DNA from: Strigamia acuminata
Taxonomy: Eukaryota > Arthropoda > Chilopoda > Geophilomorpha > Linotaeniidae
DNA: 64,000 bases
Assembly (NCBI GenBank): GCA_949358305.1
Contig: OX442315.1
Span: 25,446,427 to 25,510,426, forward strand
Direction of reading: 5' to 3'
Part shown: positions 13,455-27,127 of the stretch, in pieces
Numbering within the stretch: the first letter of the stretch is position 1
How the letters are laid out: each line of letters opens with the position of its first letter
Notes under the pieces: generated by a model
Told to the model about the DNA's origin: nothing
The model's database searches: none
Seen by the model: the letters and a program-made list of their open reading frames with translations, nothing else
Position numbers and translations under genes: made by a program

Positions 13455-16434
13455 TCATAGCCGCTGGATAACATGATCTCGGCTAGCGTGGAGAAGAACT
13501 TGATACTGATGTGTATATGTTTGAGGACAATGCTCGCACGAAAACCGTTTTCGAACGTGATTCCAACAGACATGAAGAAGCCAATTTTTCTTCTGATTAA
13601 AAGTCAAAGACGGGCGACATTGGCGACAACGATACAGGGGTGAGAAGTTAAAACTTTTATTACTCGACGTCGAAGGTGTTGGCGACGATACGGAGCTCTT
13701 TCTCCTCTTTATTTTCGGCGAACTCTTACACTCGTCCTCTTCCACTTCCTCATCCTCATCAGTCTGAATTATTTTCCTCGGCTTACTCTGCTTTCTCGAT
13801 CGCTTGACTTGCGTCACAATTTGCATGTCGACTTGTGATTCGCACGACGACAAATCGAGTAACCCATTGTCGCGATTTAACGTCTCACCTCCATCACCAG
13901 CAGCCTGGCTCTCCTCCTTCGCGGGAAAATGCTTTCGAATTACGGCGACGCACAGCGGACAAAGTCGCGGGTGATGCAGCGGGAAATGATTGGCGAGGGT
14001 TTGGCGCGAGTTTAGAGAGAATCCGCAATGGGGACATCGCACAATAAAATCATCGTCGTGCATAAAGTCTACATGTTCCCGTAAAACGGAATCAAACGGC
14101 GTTCGAAAATTGCAATCCTCAGCTAAACATTGCAGCACTTCTCCGGTGTGAATCCGCATATGCTCCATCATGTTGGTTTGCGAGGAGCAACCGTATTGGC
14201 ATAGAGAACACATGTAAGCGCACGATCGAAACGAATTGGAATTCTCGTTGCGATGTAGCAATAAAATGTGTGTTTGTAGCGATGACTGATTTGCGAACTC
14301 GCAACCGCACTCGCGACAACATATTTCCACGTTACAAGAGTTGTTGCTGCTTTTCTTCGCATCATCTGAATGTCTCTCCTCTTTATGTCTTTCCAAACTC
14401 CGCCTATGAGTCGTTTTGAAGTCGCAATGTTCGCAGTCCAATAGGTCTTTATTATGAGCCATGATCCCGTGTGTTTCCAATTCAGATGGGCCATCGAACG
14501 TCTCTGTACAATCTTCGCATTTTACTAAGTTGCGGTCATGGCTATGGACGTGGTGAGAAAAATAAAGAGAAAATAAAAAAAAATAAAAAAAAATAAAAAA
14601 AAAAATAAAAGAATATTGAGTGTCACTTTTTCAATACTACTCAGTACAATACTTACAGCTGAAAGAACTGGTCAGAAGAGCAGCCAAAGCAAAGAGACAA
14701 CAGAATTAATAGGATAGAAAAGAATTACATAGATAGAATATTGTTCTTCTGACCAGAGTAGGGAAAGACACAAACGACTGACAGAAAACTTACAGAGTAA
14801 AAAAAAAAAGTAGACTAAAGAAAGAGACACTGGATATCGAGTGAAAGAGTTGAGTAAACAAAGCAATGATCAAGTTGCCAATGGTTTCACTTATCACTAC
14901 ACGAACTGATCAATTAAAGTGAAACTGACCAACATTTCGCATCGATTTTCAAATTTTCCAATACTCCAATACTTTTATTTTTTTTCAATTTTAAAATCAA
15001 TGTTTTAGACTGCATTGGCAACATTGGTCACATTTACATCTAGAACAAGAAGAAATAGTAAAATGAAGTTACTCACTGTGCTTCTCTCGCATGGCGGTTC
15101 AACTGGACTTGGTCTTCAGCCAAAAAAGAACATTTATTGCATATGCGTTTATTGTGAATTTTGAGGACATGAGTGGACAATCGCTCTGCTCTCGCCGCTT
15201 TATAGTCGCATAAGACACACAAGTACGGCTTGATGTGTGTATTGAGGTGTCTTTTGAGGCACCAATTGTCTACTCCTCTCCACGAACAATAAGTGCAGGA
15301 GAACATCTTGGGTAAATGACGTTTTTTTGAGCTCAACACAAACTGTCCATCGGTGTTGGTATTGCGCACCCGACCGCTGCTTCTGGCCGCATCACTAGAT
15401 CTGCTAATCGGTAGACCACTAAACGCAGGCACTGACGTAGTATTGTTACTACCACTACTGTTATTCGAATAATACAAATTAAAATTATTACTGCTGTCAC
15501 CATTCAAATTGTTGTTGTGGTTGTTACTATTGTTATTGTTATTATTGTTATTATTATTATTATTTCGAGGGATAAAATTGCTGGTCAAACTGCTCGCCGA
15601 GTTGTTATTCTTAACCGGAAGTCGCCTGATCTGGTTGATGTCGTAAGGCCGATCTTTATGCATCCGGAAGAAATGTTTCTTGACGTGATCAGCTCGACTG
15701 AACATTTTGTAACAGATATAACAGTGGAACGGTTTCTCATCTTTATGGATATTCTCGTGCCTCGTGTACAAGTCTCGCCTGTCCGTCGCGTACGGACACT
15801 GCGGACACGCGTATCTCTTGTCCGACACGCCGTCGATTCCTTGGCTCACGGATTCGCCATCTGAAGTGTTCCGACTGTCGGCGTTGTGGCGCAAATTCTG
15901 CAGTAATTTGGTCACGTCATCGAGAGCCGCGTTGTCCTTCCAAAGGGCAGCATCTGAATGCTGCTCATTGTGGTGCCTTGTGAGGTGCATTCGGACACAG
16001 CGCGCCCAAGCACTGCTGTAGGGACACCTAGGACAGCGAAACACTTTCAAATTGCCGTGTGCTCCGAGCCAATGTTCGGCAATTCGGGACAGGAAGCCGA
16101 CGGTATCGCAATCCACACATTTATACATCTTGGTCGCCGGATTGTAGCGCGCTACTTTGGACGTGCTCCAAGTCAGGCTTTCTGCACTTTCGATCCATAT
16201 CTCATCGGAATTTGCGTCCGAACTCGGCGTCGTCAGTCCATTTTCGCTCTGGGTTAGTGTGTATTGAGATTGAGTTGGCAAAGGTGGAACGGTTCCTGCC
16301 CTAAGTCGCGCACTAAATCTCATAAACGGTTCTGCAGAGATGACAGCTTTGGCGAGTGGTTCGTCCGAATAGAATTTCGATGCGATTTCTTCGAACACAT
16401 CTTCGTAGCATTCCATCAAAACTGGTCCCTCCAT
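13455..16434 (-). CDS. chn: C2H2 zinc-finger transcription factor, charlatan-like
   Basis: Two coding exons, 16434-15077 and 14541-13455, joined in phase 2 across a 535-bp intron (GCA CA / C CAT); 814 aa. About 15 C2H2-type fingers. N-terminal group: YKCVDC, FRCPRC, YACPQC, FHCYIC. Middle: FSCTYC, YLCVLC, RICNKC. C-terminal: VKCEDC, LDCEHC, ICCREC, YMCSLC, LQCLAEDC, VRCPHC, YRCRQC, FSCEHC. An Asn-rich linker separates the first two groups, and an acidic/basic stretch precedes the last two fingers. Segments such as RDLYTRHENIH, RADHVKKH and WRGVDNWCLKRHLNTH resemble insect charlatan, a REST-like neural repressor. That name is from memory of the family; a generic C2H2 factor is the alternative. 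A splice acceptor (CCGCTTAG) lies 2 bp before the ATG, so the 5' UTR begins in upstream exon(s). Confidence 0.8.
15517..15563 (-). repeat. Asn-codon repeat inside the zinc-finger ORF
   Basis: ATT/GTT triplet runs on the plus strand encode a poly-Asn tract with Ser/His interruptions on the minus strand. It forms a low-complexity linker between finger groups and is likely length-variable. Confidence 0.85.
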
Positions 16435-17228
16435 GTCTAAGCGGTGAGAATTTTACTCTATACATACAAATAAATAAATAAATAAGATAAAATAAATGAA
16501 ATGAAATAAATAAATCATTTAATAGCAAAAGTTGCAAAGAATTAGACGAATTTGATGTTTTATTTTATAGCAGTTGTAAAGTAATCACCATTGACATACT
16601 GCTGCCATCTGTTGAGCTCAATGTCAACTTGTACGTAGAAGAATTTTCTACTCGAAATACAAAATGAATGAACAGGTGCACTATTCAAAAGGGGCCACAT
16701 CACAAAGTCTGAGATGAAATCCAAGGCCTAGTGCTTTTATGTCCTTGAAAAGGGAGATTTGTAGGACAGCAAGGCCATTTTATGTACAGTTCTTTTCAAG
16801 CCCTAACCTCATGCCCTTTTGCAATTTACTTCTACCCTCTTACCCCCTCAACCATAAGAGGGGTGTGGATTGGTCCAGAATAAATATGACTGTCACTTTT
16901 CGAGATAATTTTCAAAGAGGTCCTCTCACTGAGCAAAGAAACTCGCCAAAATGTATGCAACAAATGCGAATTAAATTGCTCCGCAAACGATTAAGTCCAA
17001 ACTAAAAACACAGAATTGATTTAGTTGAAAAATTAATGTCTAAAAATAGAAACCGAAACACTAAATTCTTCCGAAACTTAATTAACTAACACAAACTAAC
17101 GTTTTTTCGCTCAAATATTAATGTCAATTTGTGATAAATTCAATTTGTTTAACGATAGGAAGAGAAAAAATGGAAAAATATATAAAACTGGAACCCACTC
17201 ACATTTTATACTTTCCCCTAGGAAACTC

Positions 17229-17515
17229 AACTGCGAGTGGGCGGCTGGGAAAAGGAAGGGGAGGAAGAGGAGTGGGAGTATGAGGAAGGGAGGTGAGGGG
17301 GAGGGAAGGGAAGGGAAGGGAAGGGATGTTATTGCATCGCCAGAAGGGGGAGTGAGGTCGGCACAAGGAACAGCCATCCGGTGGGTGGTACAGCAAAATA
17401 AATTCGAGGAATTAGGGCTGGTGGGAGGGGGGAAGGACAGGGTGGAGGCTTCCAGTTGGGGTGGGTGGGTGGAAGGTCGAGTCCAAGATGGGGGAAGTGG
17501 GGGAGTTAGTATCGA
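17229..17515 (+). repeat. G-rich, quadruplex-prone island
   Basis: Purine-rich strand containing successive GGGAA units (about 17301-17325) that fit the G3-N2-G3-N2-G3-N2-G3 quadruplex pattern. A second block of G runs lies at about 17418-17510. Open frames here are low complexity and were not called as genes. Confidence 0.7.
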
Positions 17516-19589
17516 CTTCTCTGTATGACATTCAACAAGATCAATGAAGGGGTGAGGAGGGGACATGAAGCTGTTTTGTTAATTATCAAGACGCCAGACA
17601 TTTTAGCTCTTCTGTTTTTGTGGAATCGGTTTAGAAATTTCTTTTTTTTTTACTTTTTTTATATTTATATTTCTATTATTTTGTGTTTTTCTCGTTTTCT
17701 TTTCACCTTTAACTTGTTTTGTAAGAAAGATGTAAGACGATGGTAAATTATTAAATATTAAATTAGAAATAAACGTGTTTCGTATGTTGAAATGATATTT
17801 TTTAACCTTTTACAAATCTTAATGTAATCTCGGACCAAAATTTCTTATATAATTTAATTTAAATTAGTTGTCTGTTTTTGTGTTTTCTTCTGTTTTGAAA
17901 ATGTTGTTTTATGTAAAAAAAAAAAAAATACAAAGTTAAAAAAAAATGACATAGAAAATTATACGGTAATTCCTTACAAAATTTAACAGAGAAAAACACT
18001 TCCTGTGAAATTAGCAAACGCAATGGACGAAGCCCGAAGCTGCAGAACAAAATAAACCAAAGTCTATTTTCTAAGAAATCAGAATGGCGTCTAGACTAAT
18101 GACGTCATGCATGTCAACATTACTGTAAACATTACCGAAACTTTCAATAATAACAATTTTTATCAATTCCTAAAAATTAATTTTTTTCCACATAATTAAA
18201 TTCAATAAAAATAAATTTCCAAAAAAAAAAAAACAGGAAAAAATTAAATTAAATCTGTATATAAAACCATAAATCAACAATTACTGCAACAGGATGAAAG
18301 CGAGTAATGGCCGTTCGTAAACAAAAATATTTCAAAACAAAACGTAAGAAAAAAGTGGGGAAAAAATGAAATTTTTTGTTTGGGTTATCAAACCTGATTT
18401 GGAGTGCGCTTTCTACTTGCATCTGCGGCTTCTCACCTAACTCTGAACCCAGTAAGGAAGTAGCAATGGGAGGAACCCCTTCCCACCCACGCTAATCTTT
18501 AGGGGGCGTCTCCTTCCATCCCACCCACATATCAAGGTGAGAGAATGGAAGTTTCAAGGCGACTTGCTATATCACTCATCCATCTTGTCATTTTATTGTT
18601 CCATAAATGTTTTAACCTTTACTAAAACGGGTAATAAGTACAATTAAAAAATCGCCTGTGAATAAATAAATATTAATAGAAATTCAATTTTCAAATTCAA
18701 TTTCCATTACAGACTCAAAAGGTCAGGAAAATTTGCAATTAGTTATGCTAATTAAATGTTTACAAAAGATTCCAATCCAAATATTCATTTTTCCTTCTTT
18801 AAAAATCCCTTTAAACGAAAACAATTAGTTCTCTCAAGTCAAAAAAAAAATATAAAAATAATTTCCCCCCCCAAAAAAAAAACAGAAATTGCAAATAAAT
18901 CAATCACAAAAACCCGGAAGTGATGATCCACAAACCCCAAATAATAAAATAAATAAATAAATCCGAAATGAAAAATTAATAAGCCTAATAATAAAACCAG
19001 TAAACAAAAAAAAATTGTTTTCGGCTTTCCTACCCTCCTGTATGCAAATGAAAGAAAAAGTGTAGTGTCCCCTAACTCCCCACTAACCCCCTACCCTGCT
19101 TTGCAGCACACACCCATGTGCATTTATTAATTATAATCACCAAAGTTAGGAAGGAGAGAGGGTGAAGTGCAATCCCCCACCTATCATCTCCCACCCCTCC
19201 TCCCCCTTTGTTAGACAGTGACAGGCAGAAGGAGGGAGGGTTGCTGTTACCCCAGCTGCAAATAGGGAACAGTGGCTAGCCAGGTGCCCGGATGTATTTG
19301 TCTTTGATGGAGGGGTACGGAGGGAGGAATTTTTTCTGTCCTCTTTTCCTTTTCAGTCTACCCCTACCCCTTTCTGCCCAAAGAGGTGCTTAGCCCACAG
19401 AGCTGCGCTTTTTGTGTGACAGTTTTTTTTAATTGGTTCAGCTATGGGAATTCTCATAAGAAAAATACGCAATAAACTTTTATGTCAACTTCATTTATGG
19501 CGAAAATTTTCATTTGAATTATGTTAATTGTCTCATTGTGTTTCACAATTGTAAAAACGTTGTTTTACAAGTGTAAAAAGTGTATACAA

Positions 19590-19612
19590 AAAAAAAAAAA
19601 AAAAAAAAAATT
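19590..19612. repeat. Poly-A run
   Basis: More than 20 consecutive A residues in the AT-rich domain upstream of the zinc-finger gene. Similar A or T runs occur near 21660, 21770 and 22150. Confidence 0.9.
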
Positions 19613-20189
19613 AAAAAAAAAATTATAAAAAAAATGTTTTTAATTGTTAAAATACACTTTTTGATGGATTAACTGATGATTGATAATGATAGATTAATGT
19701 TGTTACATAACAATTTTTCACGTTTAGTTAATGACTGTGACTTTTCACGCAATTAATTCAAAGCTAAATCAAAACCAATTGTTTTTGGCCTTTTTAGGTC
19801 TAATTATGTAAATTCAGAAATACAAGTCAGATTTTTACCGATATTGGCAATAATTGACAAATGCTTCCTGACTAACAATAGCTGTAAGCCCTTTCTGCTG
19901 CTGCATCTTCCAAAACTTGATGACATCATTTGACTCGCGGGAATGCCATAAACATTCAACTTTGGTTTGGAATGAATCTTTCTAGATTGGAAGTAAAAAT
20001 ATTCCTACGGAAATCGGAAAATTATAGATTTTTTTCTCCCCATTTGTTTTCACTTTGAAAACGATAAAGAAGCAATAGATCGTGATAACATACGTTATTA
20101 ATTATACTAACAAATTAATTTTTAAAAAATATCTCCATCTTTAACAAAAATCTAAAATTTAAAATCTATCCCAGTACAAGAAAAAAAAA

Positions 20190-20211
20190 ATATATATATA
20201 TATATATATAA
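20190..20211. repeat. AT dinucleotide microsatellite
   Basis: About ten TA units following a poly-A run; simple sequence repeat. Confidence 0.9.
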
Positions 20212-22150
20212 AATCCAGTTTCTACTTAAATCAATAACATTATCAAAAGGAAATCTTTCTGGTCCCATCAAAATTTCAAGGATTAAATACAATCCTTTTC
20301 ATCTCACTTTTGATCCTCCCAAGAAAAAAACCTCTTTTCTTTGCTCGCGAAATGCGCGAGATAAACGTGTAATATCGACTAGAACATAATACTAGTGTGG
20401 TGCAAATTAAACAGGAAGAGAAGACATTCCTTTGGAAAACAAAAGGGAATTCATTCAACTGAGAGCTCAACACTTATTATCTGCAGGATAAAGTCCAAAA
20501 TAAGGAGCAGACAGTTCACTGACCCCCCACCCATCCACCCAACATCGCCCCCATACTGACATTCTATTCTGGCACACGAAAACCCGAACAAACAAACTCC
20601 AACGTTTCATAAAATAAAATAACAAAAACGAAAATTAAATTCTATTCAATTTAATACAAAACTATTGACGTGTTGTGTCCACCATAATACCTATGGCGCG
20701 CCAACAATCCCTTATTGAATTATGCACTATACGTTATTTATCATTTAATTCTTATGTCAGACATTACAGTGTTTTTGTCATTGCTATAATGTTGTCCTTA
20801 ATCATTAAATGGATCCATACTTCCACCAAAAAGTTGACATAGAAAAAGAACAGGAAGTCAAAAGAAGAGGAAAAAAAGGGAGGAAGACAAGTTGAATAAT
20901 TTACACTGACAAGTTCTTTTGTAATTAATAATTTCAACATTGTAATTGGATCATAAAAATTAGAAATTTGTGCACCCTTAATACAAAAAACATATAATAA
21001 TAATTTTTTTCATAGCACAATAATTTCACCATTGAAAACACTGATAGCATTTGTATTTACATATTAATATTTGATTTTTATCATTTTTATTTTAAACCAC
21101 TGACAAGTGATAAGAAATAAGAATTATTTCTCCAAATTTTATTCCACCAGCATTAGAAACATTTTGATATAACCCCTAACTCCCACACTCCAAATCAATA
21201 TCTGGGAAAGAGAAGTGCAACCCCTTCACCTCCCACACCTCCCTTCATATACCCCTAAAGATGGTGGCGTCCAGACATCTCTAATCAATAACATCCACAG
21301 AAAAGGATGGGAAGGTGGACAGGTACACTGCCTCAATCCAAGGGAGGGAGATCAAAGGGGGAGTAGGGAGATTCGAGTCAGAGAAATATTTTATTTTATT
21401 CCGTTTCCAACTCCAAATGAGTTTGAAAATCTAATTTAAGCAATAAACATTAATTCGATAAATTAGTTTCATTTCAATGACAATAACAGCTTTTAATGTT
21501 ATTTAAATGTCCAATTTCGAGTGGTATAATTTTTCACTCATTTGACGGTATTCCTCATTAACCGGAAGTTGATCATCATAAATTCTTTTAGTATTACATC
21601 ATTTTTATTTTCCCGAATGTCCAATTATGTACAATTATGCCGAATTATTACAAAATACAAAAAAAAAAAAAAAAATTCACGAAAATAATTTACATCTGAA
21701 GGCGGTGAAAAACACCTGACCAAAAAAATAAAAAAATAAAATAAAAAAAAAATTAACACGGATTTTTTTTTTTTTTTTTTTTTTAAAGAAAACTTTTCAA
21801 CATCAAAATTTTTTCCGAAGAAAAAAAAAAGATTTTAAAAGAAAAGTGCATCTCAAAGCATAAAAAGGATGACATATTCATGAAGCAAAAGATTTCATTC
21901 ATCCGAAAGAAACTCGTTTTTCCCCTTTTTCCTCTTTTACAAATATTGATTTCAATCAAATTGCTTGCCTTGTTTTAACGAGCAAATACAAAAACCATTC
22001 TTAATTCATACATTTTCATTTTTCTTGTCCCAATTTTTTTTAATACACTTTTTCCCCATAAAATAAAAAAAAATCCTCATAAAACTCTTATATTTCATTT
22101 CCACCTTTTGTTGGCAAATATCCAAACCCCACTCCAACATCCCATCACAC

Positions 22151-22182
<32 letters not shown>

Positions 22183-25100
22183 AATACCAATATCCCGAAT
22201 TTATTCAGCAAACACCCCTTAATAACACCCCAATTTCTCCCCTTTTTCCTTCAAAATTTTACCTTGTGGCATGCAATCCTCATTAAATTCATCTCATCTG
22301 CGTCCGACTTGCAGCATTCTGTGAGAGAATCTTATTCCCCACCTGTTTCATAAGTGACCCACCCACCAACTCGGCTCTACCCGTAGGGGGTAAAAATAAG
22401 AAAAGGGGGGCTCCCTGCAGGCCTCAATTCCCAAGGGAGGAAAGTAATTAAACAAAAAATAGACCCCCACCTTACAGACCCACATTGTTTATAGGGGTTC
22501 TGTGCAGGAGAAGAAAAGTAGATGGGGGAATCGCACGAAGAACACCACCACCTCTATATTTTTATTTCACTCCCCATAATACTCAGCAGGAGACAAACAC
22601 AGAGAGAGAAAGAGACACGGGTAATTTAGATAATAATTAACAATAATTGGCATATTCTGCAACTTCGTACACTTGCACAACACCGTTATTATTCTTATTA
22701 TTATTATTGATTATTATTTATTTATTTTTTACCATTAATCAAATCATGGAAATTTGGGTCAAGTATCGCCATAGTAAAAGTTAGGCCTACTTGAATCGTT
22801 GTTACTTTTTCCCCCTCCTCATTCACCGAGCTCTATTGTTTCGTAGGGGGGTAAAAACAGATAGGGTGGGGGAGAGGGGGGTGGGTGGGTTATAGGATGT
22901 TGCTTGAGGGTGAGAAAAAGCTGGACGAAGAAAGAAACGGAAATTACATTTATGCTTTCACTGCGAACAGGCTTTCTAACCCTTGCAGTCCGAAAAAAAA
23001 AATGTCGGCGCAAACATAAACAGAAAACAGACAGAAAGAAAAACAAAACAAAAAAAAATAAAATAACATTATTTATATTTACATATATAATTGTAATTGG
23101 ATTAGAGATGCAGAGAGAGAGAGAGAAAGCGGAGGATTTAAATCCCGTTCAAGCAATAATCGGATAAATGTCAATTGAGAGGAGAAATATTCGGTTATTT
23201 ATATCGTTATGAAATTATGTTTTTCTTGAGCGTAGTTTGTGATATTTCCCCCCCCCAATTGCAGTTACCCCCTTGGGGGAATTCCTTTCTAATATTATTT
23301 CAGGGTCCCTCACAGACAGATGAACATTGCAAAACACCACCCTGTCCCTCCACCCTCCCACCATTGCCTCCAGGCGAGTCTAGTGCACCGTCCCTGACCT
23401 AACTAAACACTTGTTCTACATGACGATAATTGCAGTTTCGTCTTCATATGGAAATAAAAGCATGAAATGGTCAGAAAATAATCGACCACGGATAATGCAA
23501 CGTTTTAAACGACCGATCGTGCTGATAAACAAACATAAGCGACGGCTGGTGAGAGGATTATCAATTTAACTGGATCAAGTTCACCTTTAAAAACTTGTTT
23601 TCGGTTTCAAAGTAATAAAAAGTAGCAAAGACTTTTTTTATTATCAAACTAAAAAAGGGTTTTAAAAGCAAAGTATGTTCTGTTACATCTGATTCTCCAT
23701 TAACAACAATGTAATAATAAAAAAAATAAAAAAAATAATATTTTGATTTAAAAACACAAAAAAAAACATACAAAAAAAAAACAAAAACAAAAAAAAAACA
23801 AAAACAGAAAATCTTCGAATTTAAACTAAAAGAAAAACAACTTCACTAAAATAATAAAGTTAAATGTCACTCCAACTTAAAATTCAAATTGCACCCAAAA
23901 AAAAGACATTTTTCCCCCCCACCATAAAAAACACCACCAACAGGGACAGTAAACAAAAAATGAAAATTCACACACCCAGAGATGGGGGAGAGATGAAATA
24001 GGGGTTGAGTGAGTGGACTAAACCCCCTCCCTTCTTCCCCCTTCGTCTACACTGCAAAAATGGGTGAGGGGGTGGAACATTGAACTCTTTGAGCCCTTAT
24101 AGAAAAGGGGTTGGTTTTTCAGGCTCTTCCATGCACAGACTTGCCTCCCATCTCCTACCCACGACATTTTTTTGTATATTTTATTTTGCCAAGAAAGACG
24201 AGGGGGGAAAGATATAAAAGCCAGTGTTAAATTCCAATCTATGTAATCCAATGGGTGTATGACGTCATATTTTTTTTTTGAGTTAGGACTTTTGGAATCT
24301 TGCATCGTGTTCTGCAAGAATTCTAGGTGCAATGAATGTCTGGTCTGTTTAAAGCACAATTTCTCCGCTTTTAATTGGTCTCTCAGCTTTGTTTTATTAT
24401 TTAATTGTGTTTTGTCTATTAAAATTGCAAGTTTTGTGTGTATAAACTCGTGTTTTGTACAGATTTAAGGCTGCTGGTAACTGGTTTTAGCATAAAATGG
24501 TACTAAATAAATACAGGTAAATTTTTTTTTACCCTCAATTGGGATTAGGGGATAAAAGAAACTAAATGCAGAAAAAGTACAAACACGTGGATGAACTCGA
24601 GTGGATGAGGAAAAGGTGAAGGCCCGCCCGACAACATTCACCCCTATCTAACCTTAGGGAACTCGTGGATGGTGTGGATTATAAAAGAAATCGAAATATT
24701 AACTCAAGCAAATATTAGTAATTATAGTGGACATTTCGAAACAAAAAAGCAATAACGAAAACAATTAATTGAAGAAAACAAAAAGACACGATTTTTAGGT
24801 TATCTGCGAGCATAATTTGCTTCCTGCTTTGTGAAAGTGATTCATTTTGGAGATTTTTATGATAAATATCAATTTATTTTTTTAAATGTGGAATAAAGGG
24901 TTAAAAAGTACCAAAAATGTATGCAAATATTAAATGAGAGTAAAAATTGTAGCGAAACAAATAAATAAATAATACAAACCATGAAAAAATGTCGATATAA
25001 AAGTAGAAATCGAAAAACAAATGCAGAAAATAAATATCAAATTTGGAAATGAATCTAAATTCAAAAGTAGTGTAAGAAATTAACTCATTTTTCAACTTCC

Positions 25101-25492
25101 TTCCACGGGCAGACGACGCAAACCCGAGCGGGAGCACTAAAACCTGGCATCACGAACCGCCAGTAACGAAAATGTAAATGTAATTACATAAGGAAATTTA
25201 CTCGATTACGCATACTTTAAAATACCACAATCTAATTCTAAAAAAACGGGCCATAATTTCTCTTCCTTTACGTAATGGAATTTCACAAATAATCTAAACT
25301 GTAACTAAGATATTTCGTCGTCTGCTTACCGCATGCTTCGCCTGGCATCTCGACCGCGGCTCTACAACGAAGCCAAGCGGGAGTATGAGAAGGAATAGAC
25401 GAGCATTGCAAACCCGGGAGAAAAATGAAACACACAACGAAATGGCTGTTCCAACACACACTGGCATGTGAGAAAAATTACTCAGAACTTAC

Positions 25493-25700
25493 CTGCTATG
25501 TTCGACGAGCATGGAGTTAGACGACAAAGTGGCGAAATGGTCGGGGAATAGGAGCTAAATGCCCCCTCCACACCCCGTTCCTTTCCTCAGAGGTTTGCTG
25601 CTCCCTCACGCGCGTCACTGATCATGTGACGTTGCAGGGGGGCGGAGTGGACCTTTTTACCCGATGCTGGAAGAAGGGGGGAGTTGGGGGGGTGGATAGA
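25493..25700 (-). promoter_or_regulatory. Candidate non-coding first exon and promoter of the zinc-finger gene
   Basis: On the minus strand a near-ideal donor (GCAG/GTAAGT) ends a GC-rich segment at 25493. Just upstream, around 25600-25650, lie a GC-box-like GGGGCGGAG (plus-strand reading) and a TGTGACGTT. A second donor-like GCG/GTAAGC occurs at about 25329. Together these look like a cluster of leader exons for the downstream zinc-finger gene. This is inference from splice signals only. Confidence 0.35.
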
Positions 25701-26526
25701 AAATGGGTCGCATCATCAATAACTGCGCCTCATGACGCTAGTGCCCTTGGATGGCTCTTGAGTGGGGTGAGGTGGGAGATTAAGGTGGAGTTAAGGTAAA
25801 ATGAGGTTTTGGTTTTCGGTTTAGGGGAGTTGCGTAGCAACATTTTTTTCGAAAATGAATAAATTCAAAGACATTTTTTTGTTGCAAAAAAATGGTCGAA
25901 CATTAAAAAATTATTAAACATTTAAAATTATTTTGAATAATGTTAAAGTTATTGTGATTTTTATTGTTTTTTAATTTTATTTTTTATTTTTTTTTTTAAT
26001 TTGGGAGTTGTATGTCTCAATAAAACACGTGTATGTATTTTTCGAATTGAATAAAATAAAATTTATCGCTTAAAAAAATAAAAAAAGAAGAATTGTGTGA
26101 ATTATTCATCACTTCCTAATAGCACAATTCCAAATACGGGAGAATAGAAAACAGTTGCAATCAGGAAAATATTTTAGTGGTGAGCTAAAACAAGCCAACG
26201 AAATTAATTAAAGATTTTCCTTATTAAACTACGGAATCAATATGTGAAAAATAAATCTATCAAAACATATAGTTTCGATTTCTTATTTGCATTTTTTTCA
26301 ACTTGACCTCGAGTATTTTCTGATACTCCCAAAACTATGTATAAAGTTACGATATCTTCGCTAATAAACAAAGATAAAGATTTTGCATTTAAAATCCAAA
26401 GGTATGTATGTTCATAAAAGCAATATTTTTTTAAAACAACCAACCAGCACGTAAATGAAATAAAACGACGTTGTTCAATTAAAAAGAAAAATTTCGAAGC
26501 AGAAAAAACAGACAAATAAAACTTAC

Positions 26527-26725
26527 CCTTTGATTACACTTGCCTAACGTGTGCCTTAGGCCTGTCTAACTCTTTCATGTGATTCCGTGGCCGGACTTTG
26601 ACCTCATTGGGGGTTATTGAAATGACGGTACCAAAGGGTCACGGGTTCGCACTAGCCACATTGTCATCCGGGTGTGTACCTGTAGCTGCAGCGACATGGA
26701 TAAGCAGAGATGACTTCCGGTTGAC
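26527..26725 (-). other. Candidate non-coding exon (splice-donor-flanked GC island)
   Basis: A GC-rich block in AT-rich surroundings that ends in a strong minus-strand donor (AAAGG/GTAAGT at 26527). No long open frame. It may be another alternative leader exon of the zinc-finger gene or part of a long non-coding RNA. Confidence 0.3.
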
Positions 26726-27127
26726 GGAAATAATTGCTTTTACTGTGATCATTTTTTTGTTAGAATACATTTTCAGAAATATTTATTTTTTTGAACAAAA
26801 TTGATACAAATTTTTACAAACATTTCATTTTTATATGAGGAACTAATATATATATTAAATTTATTCTAAAAAAAAGTCTCAAAGTTTTTGCAGTTTGCCA
26901 TTCGATTTATTATAACAATAATATTATAATCCGACAACGAATATTTCGTTTTTTGTTCTTTCCATGAAAACAATCGCAACTTGATTGTCAATAACATCTC
27001 ACTTGACGTATGAACATAAAAGCATATATTTTCTATTTATTTTTTATCGCATGATTACTGATAAAGAGATACGATAACAGAAAAAAAGGAAATGGTGAGA
27101 AGTCTGTGTAAGAGCGAGGAAGGAACT

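Larger units (their letters stand above)
16437..25492 (-). other. Probable 5' intron and regulatory domain of the zinc-finger gene
   Basis: About 9 kb without a credible coding exon on either strand. The acceptor at 16437 shows the coding exon is spliced to something upstream, and the strongest minus-strand donor seen is CAG/GTAAGT at 25493. The DNA is strongly AT-rich but is punctuated by short GC-rich or pyrimidine/purine-skewed islands, at about 17220-17520, 18410-18540, 19030-19400, 21170-21380, 22360-22560, 22800-22920, 23240-23400, 23900-24150 and 24600-24670. Such islands in the leader intron of a developmental regulator are plausible enhancers. CRE-like TGACGTCAT sites occur near 18100 and 24260. 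Confidence 0.45.

Noticed and set aside
17111-17566. Pro/Ser-rich 151-codon minus-strand frame
   Set aside because: Low-complexity translation of the G-rich island; no splice or start context.
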